Notes under the pieces: model-generated
Databases searched by the model: none
What the model saw: the letters and a program-made list of their open reading frames with translations, nothing else
Told to the model about the DNA's origin: nothing
Assembly: GCF_014646335.1 (NCBI RefSeq)
Contig: NZ_BMNG01000004.1
Span: forward strand, 212,276 to 276,275
Source: Streptomyces lasiicapitis
GTDB lineage: Bacteria; Actinomycetota; Actinomycetes; Streptomycetales; Streptomycetaceae
Length of the DNA: 64,000 bases
Direction: 5' to 3'
Shown here: piece after piece, positions 17,320 to 25,441 of the stretch
How the letters are laid out: each line of letters starts with the position of its first letter
Position numbering within the stretch: the stretch's first letter is position 1
Made by a program: the position numbers and the translations under genes

Positions 17320-17730
17320 ATGACTTCATCCCCTGTCGGCGCCGAGCGAGTCCGCGTCACCGCCGACCCCGACTGGTACGACGGCGTCGGCATCTCGCTC
17401 GGCGTCCGGGTGGGGAACCTGGTGTTCACCTCCGGACAGGCCCCCATCGACGACACGGGCGCCACCGTGGGCACCGGCGACTTCGAGGCCCAGGCCCGCC
17501 AGGCGCTCGCCAACCTGTCGACGGTCCTCACCAACGCGGGCTCGAGCCTCGCCGAGGTGGTCAAGGCGACGGTGTACGTCACCGACATCACGCAGCAGGA
17601 CGTCTTCGGCAAGCTGCGCGCCGAGTACTTCACCGGCACGCCGCCGCTCGCCGAGTCCTTCGTCGAGGTGTCGGCGCTTGCGAAGCCGGAGTGGATGATC
17701 GAGATCGAGGCGATCGGGTCCGTGCGGTAG
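17320..17730 (+). CDS. RidA-family protein with substituted catalytic arginine
   Basis: A 136-residue YjgF/YER057c/UK114 protein from ATG 17320 with a GGAG site. Conserved segments: VGNLVFTSGQAPIDDTG, AQARQALANLSTVLTNAGSS, VVKATVYVTDI and the C-terminal EIEAI. True RidA enzymes deaminate reactive enamine/imine intermediates and use an Arg in the segment P-x-R-S-x-V. Here the segment reads PPLAESFVEVSAL, which puts Glu in the Arg position. Imine deaminase activity of the RidA type is therefore doubtful; the protein may belong to another Rid subgroup. Confidence 0.88.
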   Translation: MTSSPVGAERVRVTADPDWYDGVGISLGVRVGNLVFTSGQAPIDDTGATVGTGDFEAQARQALANLSTVLTNAGSSLAEVVKATVYVTDITQQDVFGKLRAEYFTGTPPLAESFVEVSALAKPEWMIEIEAIGSVR

Positions 17731-17751
17731 CGGGGGCCGGGTGGGTTCGGC

Positions 17752-18546
17752 TCAGGGCAGGATCGAGTCGACGTACCCACCGTCCACGCGTACCGCACCG
17801 CCTGTGGTCGCGGAGGCGAGGGGCGAACTCAGGTAGACCACCATGTTCGCGATTTCCTCGGGCTCGATGAGCCGCTGGATCAGCGACTGGGGCCGGTGCA
17901 GACGCATGAACTCGCGCTGTGCCTCGTCCCATGCGAGGCCGCGGTCGACCAGCTCGTACACGAAGTCCTCCACACCGCCGGTGTGGGTCGGTCCCGCGAT
18001 GACGGAGTTGACGGTCACGCCGGTGCCCGCGGCTTCCTTGGCGAAGCCGCGGGAGACCGAGAGCAGCGCGGTCTTGGACATGCCGTAGTGGATCATTTCG
18101 GCGGGGATGACGACGGCCGAGTCGCTGGCGATGTTCTGGATCCGGCCCCAGCCGCGCTCCTTCATCCCCGGCAGATACGCACGTGTCGTCCGCACTGCGG
18201 CGAGCACGTTGACCTCGAAGTACCGGCGCCATTCGGCGTCGGGGATGTCCATGGCGGGCATGGCTCCGAAGATGCCCAGGTTGTTGATGAGGATGTCCGT
18301 CCGCGGAAGGGCGGCGAGCACCTGCTCCAGGCCGTCGTCGGTGGTGATGTCGCCAGGTGCTGCCACCAGCTCCGCGTCGGGGGCCGCGCCGCGCAGCCGC
18401 TGGATGGCGGCGTCGACGGAGTCCTTCGTGCGCCCGTTCACCGAAACGCGCGCTCCGGCGCGGGCCAGACCCGCGGCGATCGCCGCTCCGATTCCCTGGG
18501 TCGAGCCCGTGACCAGGGCCGACTTTCCGTCGAGGTCGATCTGCAC
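17752..18546 (-). CDS. SDR family NAD(P)-dependent oxidoreductase
   Basis: A 264-residue classical short-chain dehydrogenase. The cofactor motif is TGSTQGIG (14-20), the catalytic set Ser143, Tyr154 and Lys158 (YGMSK) is complete, and NNLG replaces the more common NNAG. The C-terminus (TTGGAVRVDGGYVDSILP) is typical. It lies 44 bp downstream of the ureohydrolase gene on the same strand, suggesting one operon, although the two activities have no obvious shared pathway. Confidence 0.9.
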   Translation of the reverse strand: MQIDLDGKSALVTGSTQGIGAAIAAGLARAGARVSVNGRTKDSVDAAIQRLRGAAPDAELVAAPGDITTDDGLEQVLAALPRTDILINNLGIFGAMPAMDIPDAEWRRYFEVNVLAAVRTTRAYLPGMKERGWGRIQNIASDSAVVIPAEMIHYGMSKTALLSVSRGFAKEAAGTGVTVNSVIAGPTHTGGVEDFVYELVDRGLAWDEAQREFMRLHRPQSLIQRLIEPEEIANMVVYLSSPLASATTGGAVRVDGGYVDSILP

Positions 18547-18590
18547 GTGGTGCCCCTTCTCTGCCGTCGTGGTGTCGAGCGGTGTTCTTG

Positions 18591-19661
18591 TCAGTCTCGT
18601 GGTCGGGCACGTTTGTGGGCCAGTCCGGCGAGCGTCTCCCAGATCAGCCGATGGGCGTTGTTGACCGTCAGGTCGGCGTGGTCGTACGGCGGGCAGACCT
18701 CGGTGACGTCGAGCGCGACCACGTTGGTCTCCAGGGCGATCCGGCGCACTGCTCTGAGCAGGTCGACCGGCGCGAGACCACCGGGCTCGGGTGTCCCCGT
18801 ACCCGGCGCGAATCCCGGGTCAAGCACGTCGATGTCAATCGAGAGGTAGACACCGTCCGTGCCGTCGAGCGCTTCGGCGATGACATCGTTCATCACCTCC
18901 TTGATACCGCGCTCCCAGATCTCCTGCATCGTGTGATGGCGCATTCCCTGCTCGCGCAGCCACTCCTGTACGTCGGCCGGTGGCCAGTAGCCCCGAAGCC
19001 CGACCTGGACGAAGTGCCGTCCGGCGATCGCTCCGGACTCGATCAAGCGCCTCATCGGCGTGCCGTGACTGGCGAGGTTGCCGCGCAGAATGTCGGCCGT
19101 GTCGGCGTGCGCGTCAAAATGGATCATCCCGATTCGACCGTGCCCGTAGTGCGCGCCGACCGCCGTCCCGCTCGGCCACGTCACGGAGTGGTCGCCTCCC
19201 ACCACGACGGGCACTATGCCGCGGCCGACCACGTCGGACACCCGGCGCTGGATGGCGGCGCGCGACGGTTCCCACATGCCGGGCGAGACGATCGCGTCGC
19301 CGTAGTCGACGACGTCGAGGTGGTCGAAGATCTCGATCTGCAGATCGAGGTGGTAACTGCCCGCGTCGTAGGCATTGGCACGCAGCGCCCGGGGGCCGAA
19401 ACGAGCGCCTGGGCGGTTGGTCGTGTTGTCGTCCCACGGCGCGCCGATCACGGCCACGTCAGGCTTCCACTCGTCGAGTTGCTCCGGTTCGGTCAGGTGG
19501 GGGCGCAGTCCGAACGTCGGCACACCCATGTACGAGGACGAATCGAGCTGGGCCCGCATGCCGGGCGGAAGAGCCGGACGATGATCGGTCGGCGCGGCGT
19601 CGACGTCACGAGCCGCGCCCGTGCCGATCGCCGTGTGCCGGCTCTGGGTTTCGTGTGTCAT
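18591..19661 (-). CDS. Agmatinase-family ureohydrolase
   Basis: A 356-residue enzyme of the arginase/agmatinase superfamily with all binuclear Mn ligands visible: His158 (VGGDHSV), Asp183/His185/Asp187 (HFDAHAD) and Asp276/Asp278 (SIDIDVLDPGFAPGTGTPEP). It has an N-terminal extension of about 45 residues compared with E. coli agmatinase. Relatives of this length hydrolyse guanidino compounds such as agmatine or guanidinobutyrate to urea plus an amine; specificity cannot be told from motifs. It is divergent from a broken ArsR regulator 57 bp away. Confidence 0.85.
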   Translation of the reverse strand: MTHETQSRHTAIGTGAARDVDAAPTDHRPALPPGMRAQLDSSSYMGVPTFGLRPHLTEPEQLDEWKPDVAVIGAPWDDNTTNRPGARFGPRALRANAYDAGSYHLDLQIEIFDHLDVVDYGDAIVSPGMWEPSRAAIQRRVSDVVGRGIVPVVVGGDHSVTWPSGTAVGAHYGHGRIGMIHFDAHADTADILRGNLASHGTPMRRLIESGAIAGRHFVQVGLRGYWPPADVQEWLREQGMRHHTMQEIWERGIKEVMNDVIAEALDGTDGVYLSIDIDVLDPGFAPGTGTPEPGGLAPVDLLRAVRRIALETNVVALDVTEVCPPYDHADLTVNNAHRLIWETLAGLAHKRARPRD

Positions 19662-19718
19662 GCGGTGAAGTCCACTGCGGCGCCGTGGTGGCGGGCAATC
19701 GATGTAGCGTATGGCTTA

Positions 19719-20565
19719 ATGATCAGCTTTGTGCTCGGTGTCGAGGACCTGGCCGACACCCGCTTCCCGACTTCCTGACCCCGCGCCCCACCCGATTCGC
19801 CCCGGCCTTCGAGGACGAACTGGCCGTCGCCCGCCAGGCTTCCCCCGATCTGATCCGCCGCGACCTGCTGGCCACCCACGCGCCGGGCCCGCTCCCCGAG
19901 GCTCTGCACGACGCCACCGCCATCGACGACGCGAGGGTCGTCGGACTCTGCGACACCATCTGCGAACTCCTGGCTCGGTACTGGGAACTGGCCATCAAGC
20001 CGATGTGGCCGCGGATGCGACTCACGCTGGAACCGACACGACCTACCGCGCGCGGCAACTGGCCACAGGAGGCGCACGCCTGCTCTTCACCGACATGCAT
20101 GCGAACATGCGCTGGCACGACGGTGTGCTGCACATCGACGGGGTGATCAGCGCGCACCGCACCATGGCCTCCGGCCGGGGGCTGCTGCTGATCCCGTCCG
20201 TGTTCGCCCACAAGCCGGCACCCCCCATTCACCAGGACGATCCACCGGTGCTCGCGTACCCCAGCCGTGCGGTGGGGACCCTCTGGACCCCGCCGCCGGC
20301 GCCCGACGCGACGGCTCTGGCCGATCTGCTCGGCGCACCCAGAGCCACACTGCTGCGCGTCCTCGAAGAGCCGCTGGCGACGACGGAGCTTGCCCGCCGC
20401 CTCGGCGTCACCCCCAGCGCCGTGTCCCAGCACCTTCGCGTGCTGTACGCCACGGGCCTGGTCACCCGGGCGCGCCATGGTCGGCAGGTCCTCTACCGCC
20501 GTAGTTCTCTCGGCGACCAACTGGCCCACCGGCCGGCAGAAGCGGCCGTGTCCCGCGGCCTGTGA
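19719..20565 (+). pseudogene. ArsR-family regulator (DUF5937-like N-terminus), broken by two frame lesions
   Basis: The reading frame changes twice. It begins with MISFVLGVEDLADTRF from ATG 19719. At about 19766-19769 it must switch frame to continue as DFLTPRPTRFAPAFEDELAV through LLARYWELAIKPM. At about 20031-20034 a single missing base (GCC reduced to CC) shifts it again to DTTYRARQLATGGARLLFTD and an intact C-terminal ArsR winged helix (LARRLGVTPSAVSQHLRVLY). At the first junction a block of roughly 50-60 residues seen in relatives between the two motifs is absent. The largest single-frame piece (19729 frame) is not the native protein. It probably once regulated the divergent ureohydrolase. 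The one-base lesion could be a sequencing error; the deletion is less easily explained that way. Confidence 0.75.
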
Positions 20566-20578
20566 AACGATCAAGCGC

Positions 20579-21382
20579 ATGGTGTCTGTGAGCGATCTCC
20601 TGCCCGTCGAGGCGATCCGCCTCGACGTGTCCGCCGAGGACTGGCGTGCCGCGATCGGCGCCGCGGGCGAGCTGCTCGTGGCGACGGGCAGCAGCACGGA
20701 CACGTACACCGCGGAGATGATCCGGACCGTGGTGGACAGCGGTCCCTATATCGTCGTCGCGCCCGGTTTCGCGTTCGCGCACGCGCGGCCCTCGCCCGCG
20801 GTGCTGCGGACCGGCATGTCCTGGGTGCGGCTCGCGCGGCCTGTGGAGTTCGGGCACGAGACGAACGACCCGGTCGACCTGGTCGTGGCGCTCGCCGCGA
20901 AGGACGCCTCCGCGCACACCGAGGCGATGGCGTCCCTGGCCCGGCTGCTTGCCGACCCCGAGACGGGGCGGGCGCTGCGCGAGGCGTCGACGCCGGCGGC
21001 GGTGCATGCGCTGTTGGCGGGGGAGCGGCCGCCCGCCGGGGCAGCGGAGCCGGCGGGGTCGGCCGGGGAGGCCGGGCCCGCGGCCGCCGGGCCCGCCGTG
21101 CACAAGATCCTGACCGTGTGCGGCAACGGCCTCGGCACCAGCCTCTTCCTCAAGAACACCCTGGAGCAGGTCCTCGACCGCTGGGGCTGGAGCCGGTACG
21201 TGACCGTCGAGGCCACGGACACCATCTCCGCCAAGGGCAAGGCCTCCGAGGCCGTCGCCATCCTCACGTCCCGGGAGATCGCCAAGACCCTCGGTGACGT
21301 CGGCGTACCCGTGAAAGTGGTCGACGACTTCACCTCCACCACCGAGGCCGACCGTGTCCTGCGGGACACGTACGACGTCTAG
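20579..21382 (+). CDS. PTS ascorbate-type EIIA-EIIB fusion
   Basis: A 267-residue cytosolic PTS protein from ATG 20579. The N-terminal EIIA domain carries the phospho-acceptor His68 in GFAFAHARPS. An Ala/Gly/Pro-rich linker (about residues 148-174) joins it to an EIIB domain with phospho-Cys181 in KILTVCGNGLGTSLFLKN, typical of the ascorbate/galactitol class. It would pass phosphate from HPr to the sugar carried by the IIC subunit, encoded 18 bp downstream. Separate UlaC and UlaB are fused here. It starts 13 bp after the ArsR pseudogene stop. Confidence 0.88.
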   Translation: MVSVSDLLPVEAIRLDVSAEDWRAAIGAAGELLVATGSSTDTYTAEMIRTVVDSGPYIVVAPGFAFAHARPSPAVLRTGMSWVRLARPVEFGHETNDPVDLVVALAAKDASAHTEAMASLARLLADPETGRALREASTPAAVHALLAGERPPAGAAEPAGSAGEAGPAAAGPAVHKILTVCGNGLGTSLFLKNTLEQVLDRWGWSRYVTVEATDTISAKGKASEAVAILTSREIAKTLGDVGVPVKVVDDFTSTTEADRVLRDTYDV

Positions 21383-21400
21383 AAAGAGGGGGCAGAGCCC

Positions 21401-22969
21401 GTGGACTGGCTGGTATCCGCAGCGAAGTTCCTGGTCAACGAAATCCTCAGCCAGCCCGCGTATCTGATCGGGCTCATCACGGCCGCGGGCCTGATCGCGC
21501 TGCGCAAGTCGGCGGGCCAGGTCCTCGGCGGCGCGATCAAGGCGACGCTCGGGTTCCTGCTCATCGGCGCGGGCGCCGGCCTCGTCGTGGCCGCGCTCGC
21601 CCCGCTCGGCGAGATGATCCAGGGCGCCACGGGCGCGCACGGCGTGATCCCGACGAACGAGGCCATCGTCGGCATCGCCCAGGCCGAGTACGGCTCGCGC
21701 GTCGCCTGGCTGATGATCCTCGGCTTCGCCGTGAGCCTGGTCCTCGCCCGCTTCACACCGCTGCGCTACGTCTTCCTGACCGGCCACCACATGCTGTTCA
21801 TGGCCACGCTCCTCACGATGGTGCTCGCGACGGCCGGGCAGCGCTCGTGGGTCGTGGTCGTCGTCGGCGGTGTCCTGCTCGGGATCATGCTGGTGGCGAT
21901 GCCCGCGTTCGCGCACCCCTGGACGAAGCGCGTCACCGGCAACAACACCGTGGCGATCGGTCACTTCGGCACGGCGGGGTACGTCGTCGCGGGCGCGACC
22001 GGGCAGGTGGTGGGCCGCCGCAGCCGCTCCACGGAGGACATGAAGCTCCCCGAGGGCCTGCGCTTCCTGCGGGACTCGATGGTGGCCACGGCCTTGTCCA
22101 TGGTCCTCATCTACCTGATCATGTCGCTCGTGTTCCTCGCCAAGGTCGGCAAGGAGAGCGCGTTCAAGGCGTTCGCCGTCGACGGGGGTCCCGCGGCGCC
22201 CGACGTCGGCGCGTACGTCATGCAATCGGTCATGCAGGGACTGCAGTTCGGCATCGCCGTCGCGGTGATCCTCTTCGGCGTCCGTACGATCCTCGGCGAG
22301 CTGGTGCCCGCGTTCCAGGGCATCGCGAACCGCGTCGTGCCCGGCGCGGTGCCGTCCCTGGACGCGCCCATCGTCTTCCCGTACGCCCAGAACGCCGTCC
22401 TCATCGGCTTCATCTCGAGCTTCATCGGCGGCCTGGTCAGCCTCGGCCTGCTCGCCTGGATCTTCGAGCCCGCCTTCGGCCTCGCGCTCGTCCTGCCCGG
22501 CCTCGTGCCCCACTTCTTCACGGGCGGCGCGGCCGGGGTCTACGGGAACGCGACGGGTGGCCGTCGCGGCGCCGTGCTCGGCGCGTTCCTCAACGGCGTG
22601 CTCATCACCTTCCTGCCCGCCCTGCTCCTGAAGGTCCTCGGCGCCTTCGGCAAGGAGAACACGACGTTCGGCGACGCGGACTTCGGCTGGTTCGGCTCCC
22701 TCGTCGGCAACGCCGCGAAGGCGGGCGCCGTGGGCGGCGCCGTCCTCATGCTCCTCATCGGCGCCGTGATCCTGGCCGCCGCGATCGTCGTGCAGAAGCG
22801 CGTCGTGGAGACGGGCTGGGACCCGGGCGCCCGCCGCGACGCCCTGATGCCGCGTACGGACGGGCCGTCCCCCGCCGACTCCGACGCCGCCCCTTCCGGC
22901 ACACACGCGAAGATCGCCCCGCCACCGGGCGCGCCGACGCCTCCGCCGCCGCCCGACGAGAACGGCTGA
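21401..22969 (+). CDS. ulaA: PTS ascorbate-type transporter subunit IIC
   Basis: A 522-residue membrane protein from GTG 21401, with AGAGGGGG upstream. It is rich in hydrophobic helices and shows UlaA/SgaT-type sequences: SQPAYLIGLITAAGLIALRK, LGFLLIGAGAGLVVAAL, TNEAIVGIAQAEYG, GNNTVAIGHFGTAGYVVAGA and GVYGNATGGRRGAVLGAF. The family imports L-ascorbate or related sugar acids with concomitant phosphorylation. The last ~45 residues are a Pro-rich tail (GAPTPPPPPDENG). No ascorbate-6-phosphate catabolic genes are adjacent, so the substrate remains open. Confidence 0.88.
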   Translation: MDWLVSAAKFLVNEILSQPAYLIGLITAAGLIALRKSAGQVLGGAIKATLGFLLIGAGAGLVVAALAPLGEMIQGATGAHGVIPTNEAIVGIAQAEYGSRVAWLMILGFAVSLVLARFTPLRYVFLTGHHMLFMATLLTMVLATAGQRSWVVVVVGGVLLGIMLVAMPAFAHPWTKRVTGNNTVAIGHFGTAGYVVAGATGQVVGRRSRSTEDMKLPEGLRFLRDSMVATALSMVLIYLIMSLVFLAKVGKESAFKAFAVDGGPAAPDVGAYVMQSVMQGLQFGIAVAVILFGVRTILGELVPAFQGIANRVVPGAVPSLDAPIVFPYAQNAVLIGFISSFIGGLVSLGLLAWIFEPAFGLALVLPGLVPHFFTGGAAGVYGNATGGRRGAVLGAFLNGVLITFLPALLLKVLGAFGKENTTFGDADFGWFGSLVGNAAKAGAVGGAVLMLLIGAVILAAAIVVQKRVVETGWDPGARRDALMPRTDGPSPADSDAAPSGTHAKIAPPPGAPTPPPPPDENG

Positions 22970-23000
22970 CACCGCCGCGGCCGGATCTGTGAGGGCCGTG

Positions 23001-23462
23001 TCAAGTGCCCCCGAAAACGCCGAGCCCCAGCGTCTCCGCCAGGCCGTACTCGTCGGCGAAGAACCAGGCCTCGACGACCTTGCCGTCCGTGAGGCGCCAG
23101 ATGCCCAGCTCCAGGGTTTCCAGAGGCTTTCCTGTGGGGGCGATGCCGAAGAGGGGGCCCGTGTGGGTGCCCCGGATCGTCCAGATCGCCCAGACGCGGT
23201 CGTGCTTGGCGACGATGTCCTCGATGTGGTCGTGGCGGTCGGCGATGGAGTCCGCGGTGTAGCCGCTGCCGTCGGTGAAGCCGCCGCGGGACGCCAGGTG
23301 GGCCATGCCGTGGCGGTGCACCCGGCAGCCGGGGGCCAGGAACGCGCGGCGGCCCTCGACCGTGGCGCGTCTGAGGGCGAGGATCGTCGCGAGGTTGCGG
23401 CGCTCCTCGGGGGTGTGGATGGGGGCCGGGCCGGCGGCCGTGCGGCTGACGAGTGAGGGCAT
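23001..23462 (-). CDS. SnoaL-like (NTF2-fold) ester-cyclase-like protein
   Basis: A 153-residue protein with an NTF2-like pattern: FLAPGCRVHRHGMAHLASRG, GYTADSIADRHDHIEDIVAK, DRVWAIWTIRGTHTGPLFGI and LELGIWRLTDGKVVEAWFFA. SnoaL-like proteins include polyketide cyclases and small-molecule isomerases and hydrolases; His/Asp residues in the cavity (HRHGMAH, DRHDH) may be catalytic. It is the last gene of the ABC/monooxygenase operon, 6 bp after the substrate-binding protein gene, so it may act on the imported compound or its oxidation product. Confidence 0.75.
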   Translation of the reverse strand: MPSLVSRTAAGPAPIHTPEERRNLATILALRRATVEGRRAFLAPGCRVHRHGMAHLASRGGFTDGSGYTADSIADRHDHIEDIVAKHDRVWAIWTIRGTHTGPLFGIAPTGKPLETLELGIWRLTDGKVVEAWFFADEYGLAETLGLGVFGGT

Positions 23463-23468
23463 GCGGGG

Positions 23469-24467
23469 CTACCTTCCGTCGGCGAAGTAGCCGGAGACGT
23501 CGATCGGTTCGTCGGCCAGGCCGTACGCGCGCATCGCCTTGGCGACCCGGCCGACCAGCGGGCGGACGGTGGCCGCGTCCTGGTTCTCCAGGTAGCGGTT
23601 GATGACGACGTCGGCGGCGACGTCGGCGTCCGTGCCGGTGAAGGTGGGGAGCAGTTCGCGGACCTCTTCGGGGTGGGTGTTGGCGTACCGCGTCGCCTTG
23701 GAGAGGGCCGTGCGGAAGGCGGTGATCTCCTTGGGGTGGGCCTTGGCGAAGGCGGAGGTGACCAGGTAGCCGCCCACGGGGTAGCCCTTCAGGTCGCCGC
23801 TGTCGGTGTCGAAGACGGAGCGGGCGCCGAGTTTCTGGATCATCTGGGTGCGGAAGGGCTCGCTGGTGCAGGTCGCCGCGACCTCGCCGGACGACAGCAC
23901 GTTGGCGTGCTCGGGCGGCGAGACGGGCGTGAACGTGATGGTGTCGGTGGGCAGCCCCTGCGCCTTCAGCGCCGAGCGGACGTTGAGGATGCAGACCGTG
24001 GTCGGGGCGAGGACGGCGAGCTTCTTGCCCTTGAGGTCGGCGAGTTCGCGGGCGGAGGACTTCTTGGAGACGAGGACCTGCTGATTGCCGTGCCTCGCGG
24101 TGTCGGTGATGGCGACCAGGCTGACGCCCATGCCTTTGCTGTACGCGGTGAGGCCGCCGACCGTGTTCGCCCACGCCATGTTCACCTGCCCGCCGACGAT
24201 CGCCTCGATGGTGCTGCCCGAACCGAGGTCGGGCTCGGCCTTCACGCTCAGGCCCGCCTCCTTGAAGTAGCCCTTCTTGAGGGCGATGTGGAGCGGGACG
24301 TTGCTGACGTTGGTGGGGTAGGTGACGCTGATCTCGGACCGTCCTGCGCTGTCCTTCGCGACCTTGGCCCCGGTGTCCCCGGAGCCGCCGCACGCGGCGA
24401 GCAGGCCGAGCGCGCACGCCGCGGCCGTACCGGAGAGGGCGGGGGTCGAGCGGTGGTGCGGGGGCAT
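23469..24467 (-). CDS. ABC transporter substrate-binding lipoprotein (NMT1/SsuA/TauA-like)
   Basis: A 332-residue lipoprotein from ATG 24467 (AAAGGG upstream). The signal ends in lipobox LLAAC (Cys26). The mature protein has ISVTYPTNVSNVPLHIALKK, GYFKEAGLSVKAEPDLGSGS, IEAIVGGQVNMAWANTVGG and LKGKKLAVLAPTTVCILNV, the pattern of the nitrate/sulfonate/taurine/thiamine-precursor binding proteins. The longer open frame is rejected because it overlaps the ATPase gene and lacks family sequence. It delivers ligand to the two permeases encoded upstream. Ligand unknown. Confidence 0.9.
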   Translation of the reverse strand: MPPHHRSTPALSGTAAACALGLLAACGGSGDTGAKVAKDSAGRSEISVTYPTNVSNVPLHIALKKGYFKEAGLSVKAEPDLGSGSTIEAIVGGQVNMAWANTVGGLTAYSKGMGVSLVAITDTARHGNQQVLVSKKSSARELADLKGKKLAVLAPTTVCILNVRSALKAQGLPTDTITFTPVSPPEHANVLSSGEVAATCTSEPFRTQMIQKLGARSVFDTDSGDLKGYPVGGYLVTSAFAKAHPKEITAFRTALSKATRYANTHPEEVRELLPTFTGTDADVAADVVINRYLENQDAATVRPLVGRVAKAMRAYGLADEPIDVSGYFADGR

Positions 24468-24513
24468 GGGTGTCCCTTTCTGCGGTCGGCCCGTCGGCCG
24501 CCGCGGGTCTGCG

Positions 24514-25398
24514 TCAGCCGTTCGCCGTGGCGGGCTGGGGGCTGGGGGCGTCGGAGTCGGAGGGGCCGGGCCGGGCGTCGGCCGGAGTGTTCGCGTCGGG
24601 ACCCGCGGCCCCGCCGACCCCGTCCGCCTCGCCCGACGCCGCGCGGATGTGCTGCGCGACCAGGCTCCGCTGCCGCACGAACTCCGGCAGCGACCGCGTC
24701 GTGATCTGGTCGCGTACGACGGGCAGTTCGACGTCCATCTCGGTGAGGACACCGCCGGGGGAGCGGCGCAGCACGAGGACCCGGTCCGCGAGGTACACGG
24801 ACTCGTCGATGTCGTGCGTGACGAACAGGATCGTCATCCCGGACTCCTGGTGGACCCGCCGGGTCAGGTCCTCCAGGCCCGCCCGGGTCTGCGCGTCCAC
24901 GGAGGCGAACGGCTCGTCCATCAGCAGGACCCGCGGCCGGTACGCCAGCGCGCGGGCGATCGCCACGCGCTGCTGCATGCCGCCGGAAAGCTGCCACGGA
25001 TACCGGTCGGCCTTGTCCGCGAGCCCCACCGACTCCAGGGCCCGGGCCACCCGCTCCCTGCGCTCGGCCGTGCGCAGGCCAAGGGAGCGCAGCGGGAAGT
25101 CGACGTTGCGGCCCACCCGCATCCACGGGAACAGGGACCGGCTGTAGTCCTGGAAGACGACGGCGAGCCCGTCCGGAACGCCGTCGGCCACCTGCCCGAG
25201 CACCCGCGCCGTCCCGGAGGTCGCGGGCATCAGCCCGGCGACGCACTTCAGCAGGGTGGTCTTGCCGCAGCCCGACGGGCCCACGACGGAGAGCAGTTCG
25301 CCCTCCGCCACTTCGAAGGAGACCCCGCGCAGGGCGGTCTGCGCCGACGCCCCCTTTCCGTACTCCTTGGTGAGGTCCCTGACTTCGACTGCGCTCAC
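24514..25398 (-). CDS. ABC transporter ATP-binding protein (SsuB/TauB-like)
   Basis: A 294-residue ATPase from GTG 25398, with AGAAGGG upstream. Walker A GPSGCGKTT (40-48), Q-loop VVFQDYSRSLFPW, signature LSGGMQQRVAIARAL, Walker B RVLLMDEPFASVD and switch FVTHDIDES are all intact. The sequence type is the nitrate/sulfonate/bicarbonate importer family. The last ~45 residues (Gly/Pro/Ala/Ser-rich, after VAQHIRAASGE) are a low-complexity tail not needed for the ABC fold. Operon position is between the second permease and the binding protein. Confidence 0.92.
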   Translation of the reverse strand: MSAVEVRDLTKEYGKGASAQTALRGVSFEVAEGELLSVVGPSGCGKTTLLKCVAGLMPATSGTARVLGQVADGVPDGLAVVFQDYSRSLFPWMRVGRNVDFPLRSLGLRTAERRERVARALESVGLADKADRYPWQLSGGMQQRVAIARALAYRPRVLLMDEPFASVDAQTRAGLEDLTRRVHQESGMTILFVTHDIDESVYLADRVLVLRRSPGGVLTEMDVELPVVRDQITTRSLPEFVRQRSLVAQHIRAASGEADGVGGAAGPDANTPADARPGPSDSDAPSPQPATANG

Positions 25399-25441
25399 GG
25401 TCGTCCCTTCTGTCGGACCCGGGGGCATGGCGGGCACCGGC

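Noticed and set aside
19697..19710. GCAATCGAT upstream of the ureohydrolase as a fourth LacI-type site
   Set aside because: Only the first nine bases match and the second half-site is missing; the position lies far from the LacI cluster, so chance is likely.
20462..22972. 836-codon minus-strand frame over the PTS genes
   Set aside because: His/Asp/Arg-rich shadow, opposite two PTS proteins with intact active-site residues.
22970..23000. TGACAC...GTGTCA repeat as terminator between PTS and SnoaL-like genes
   Set aside because: The stem is short and bulged; not strong enough to list as a terminator, though the convergent position makes one likely.
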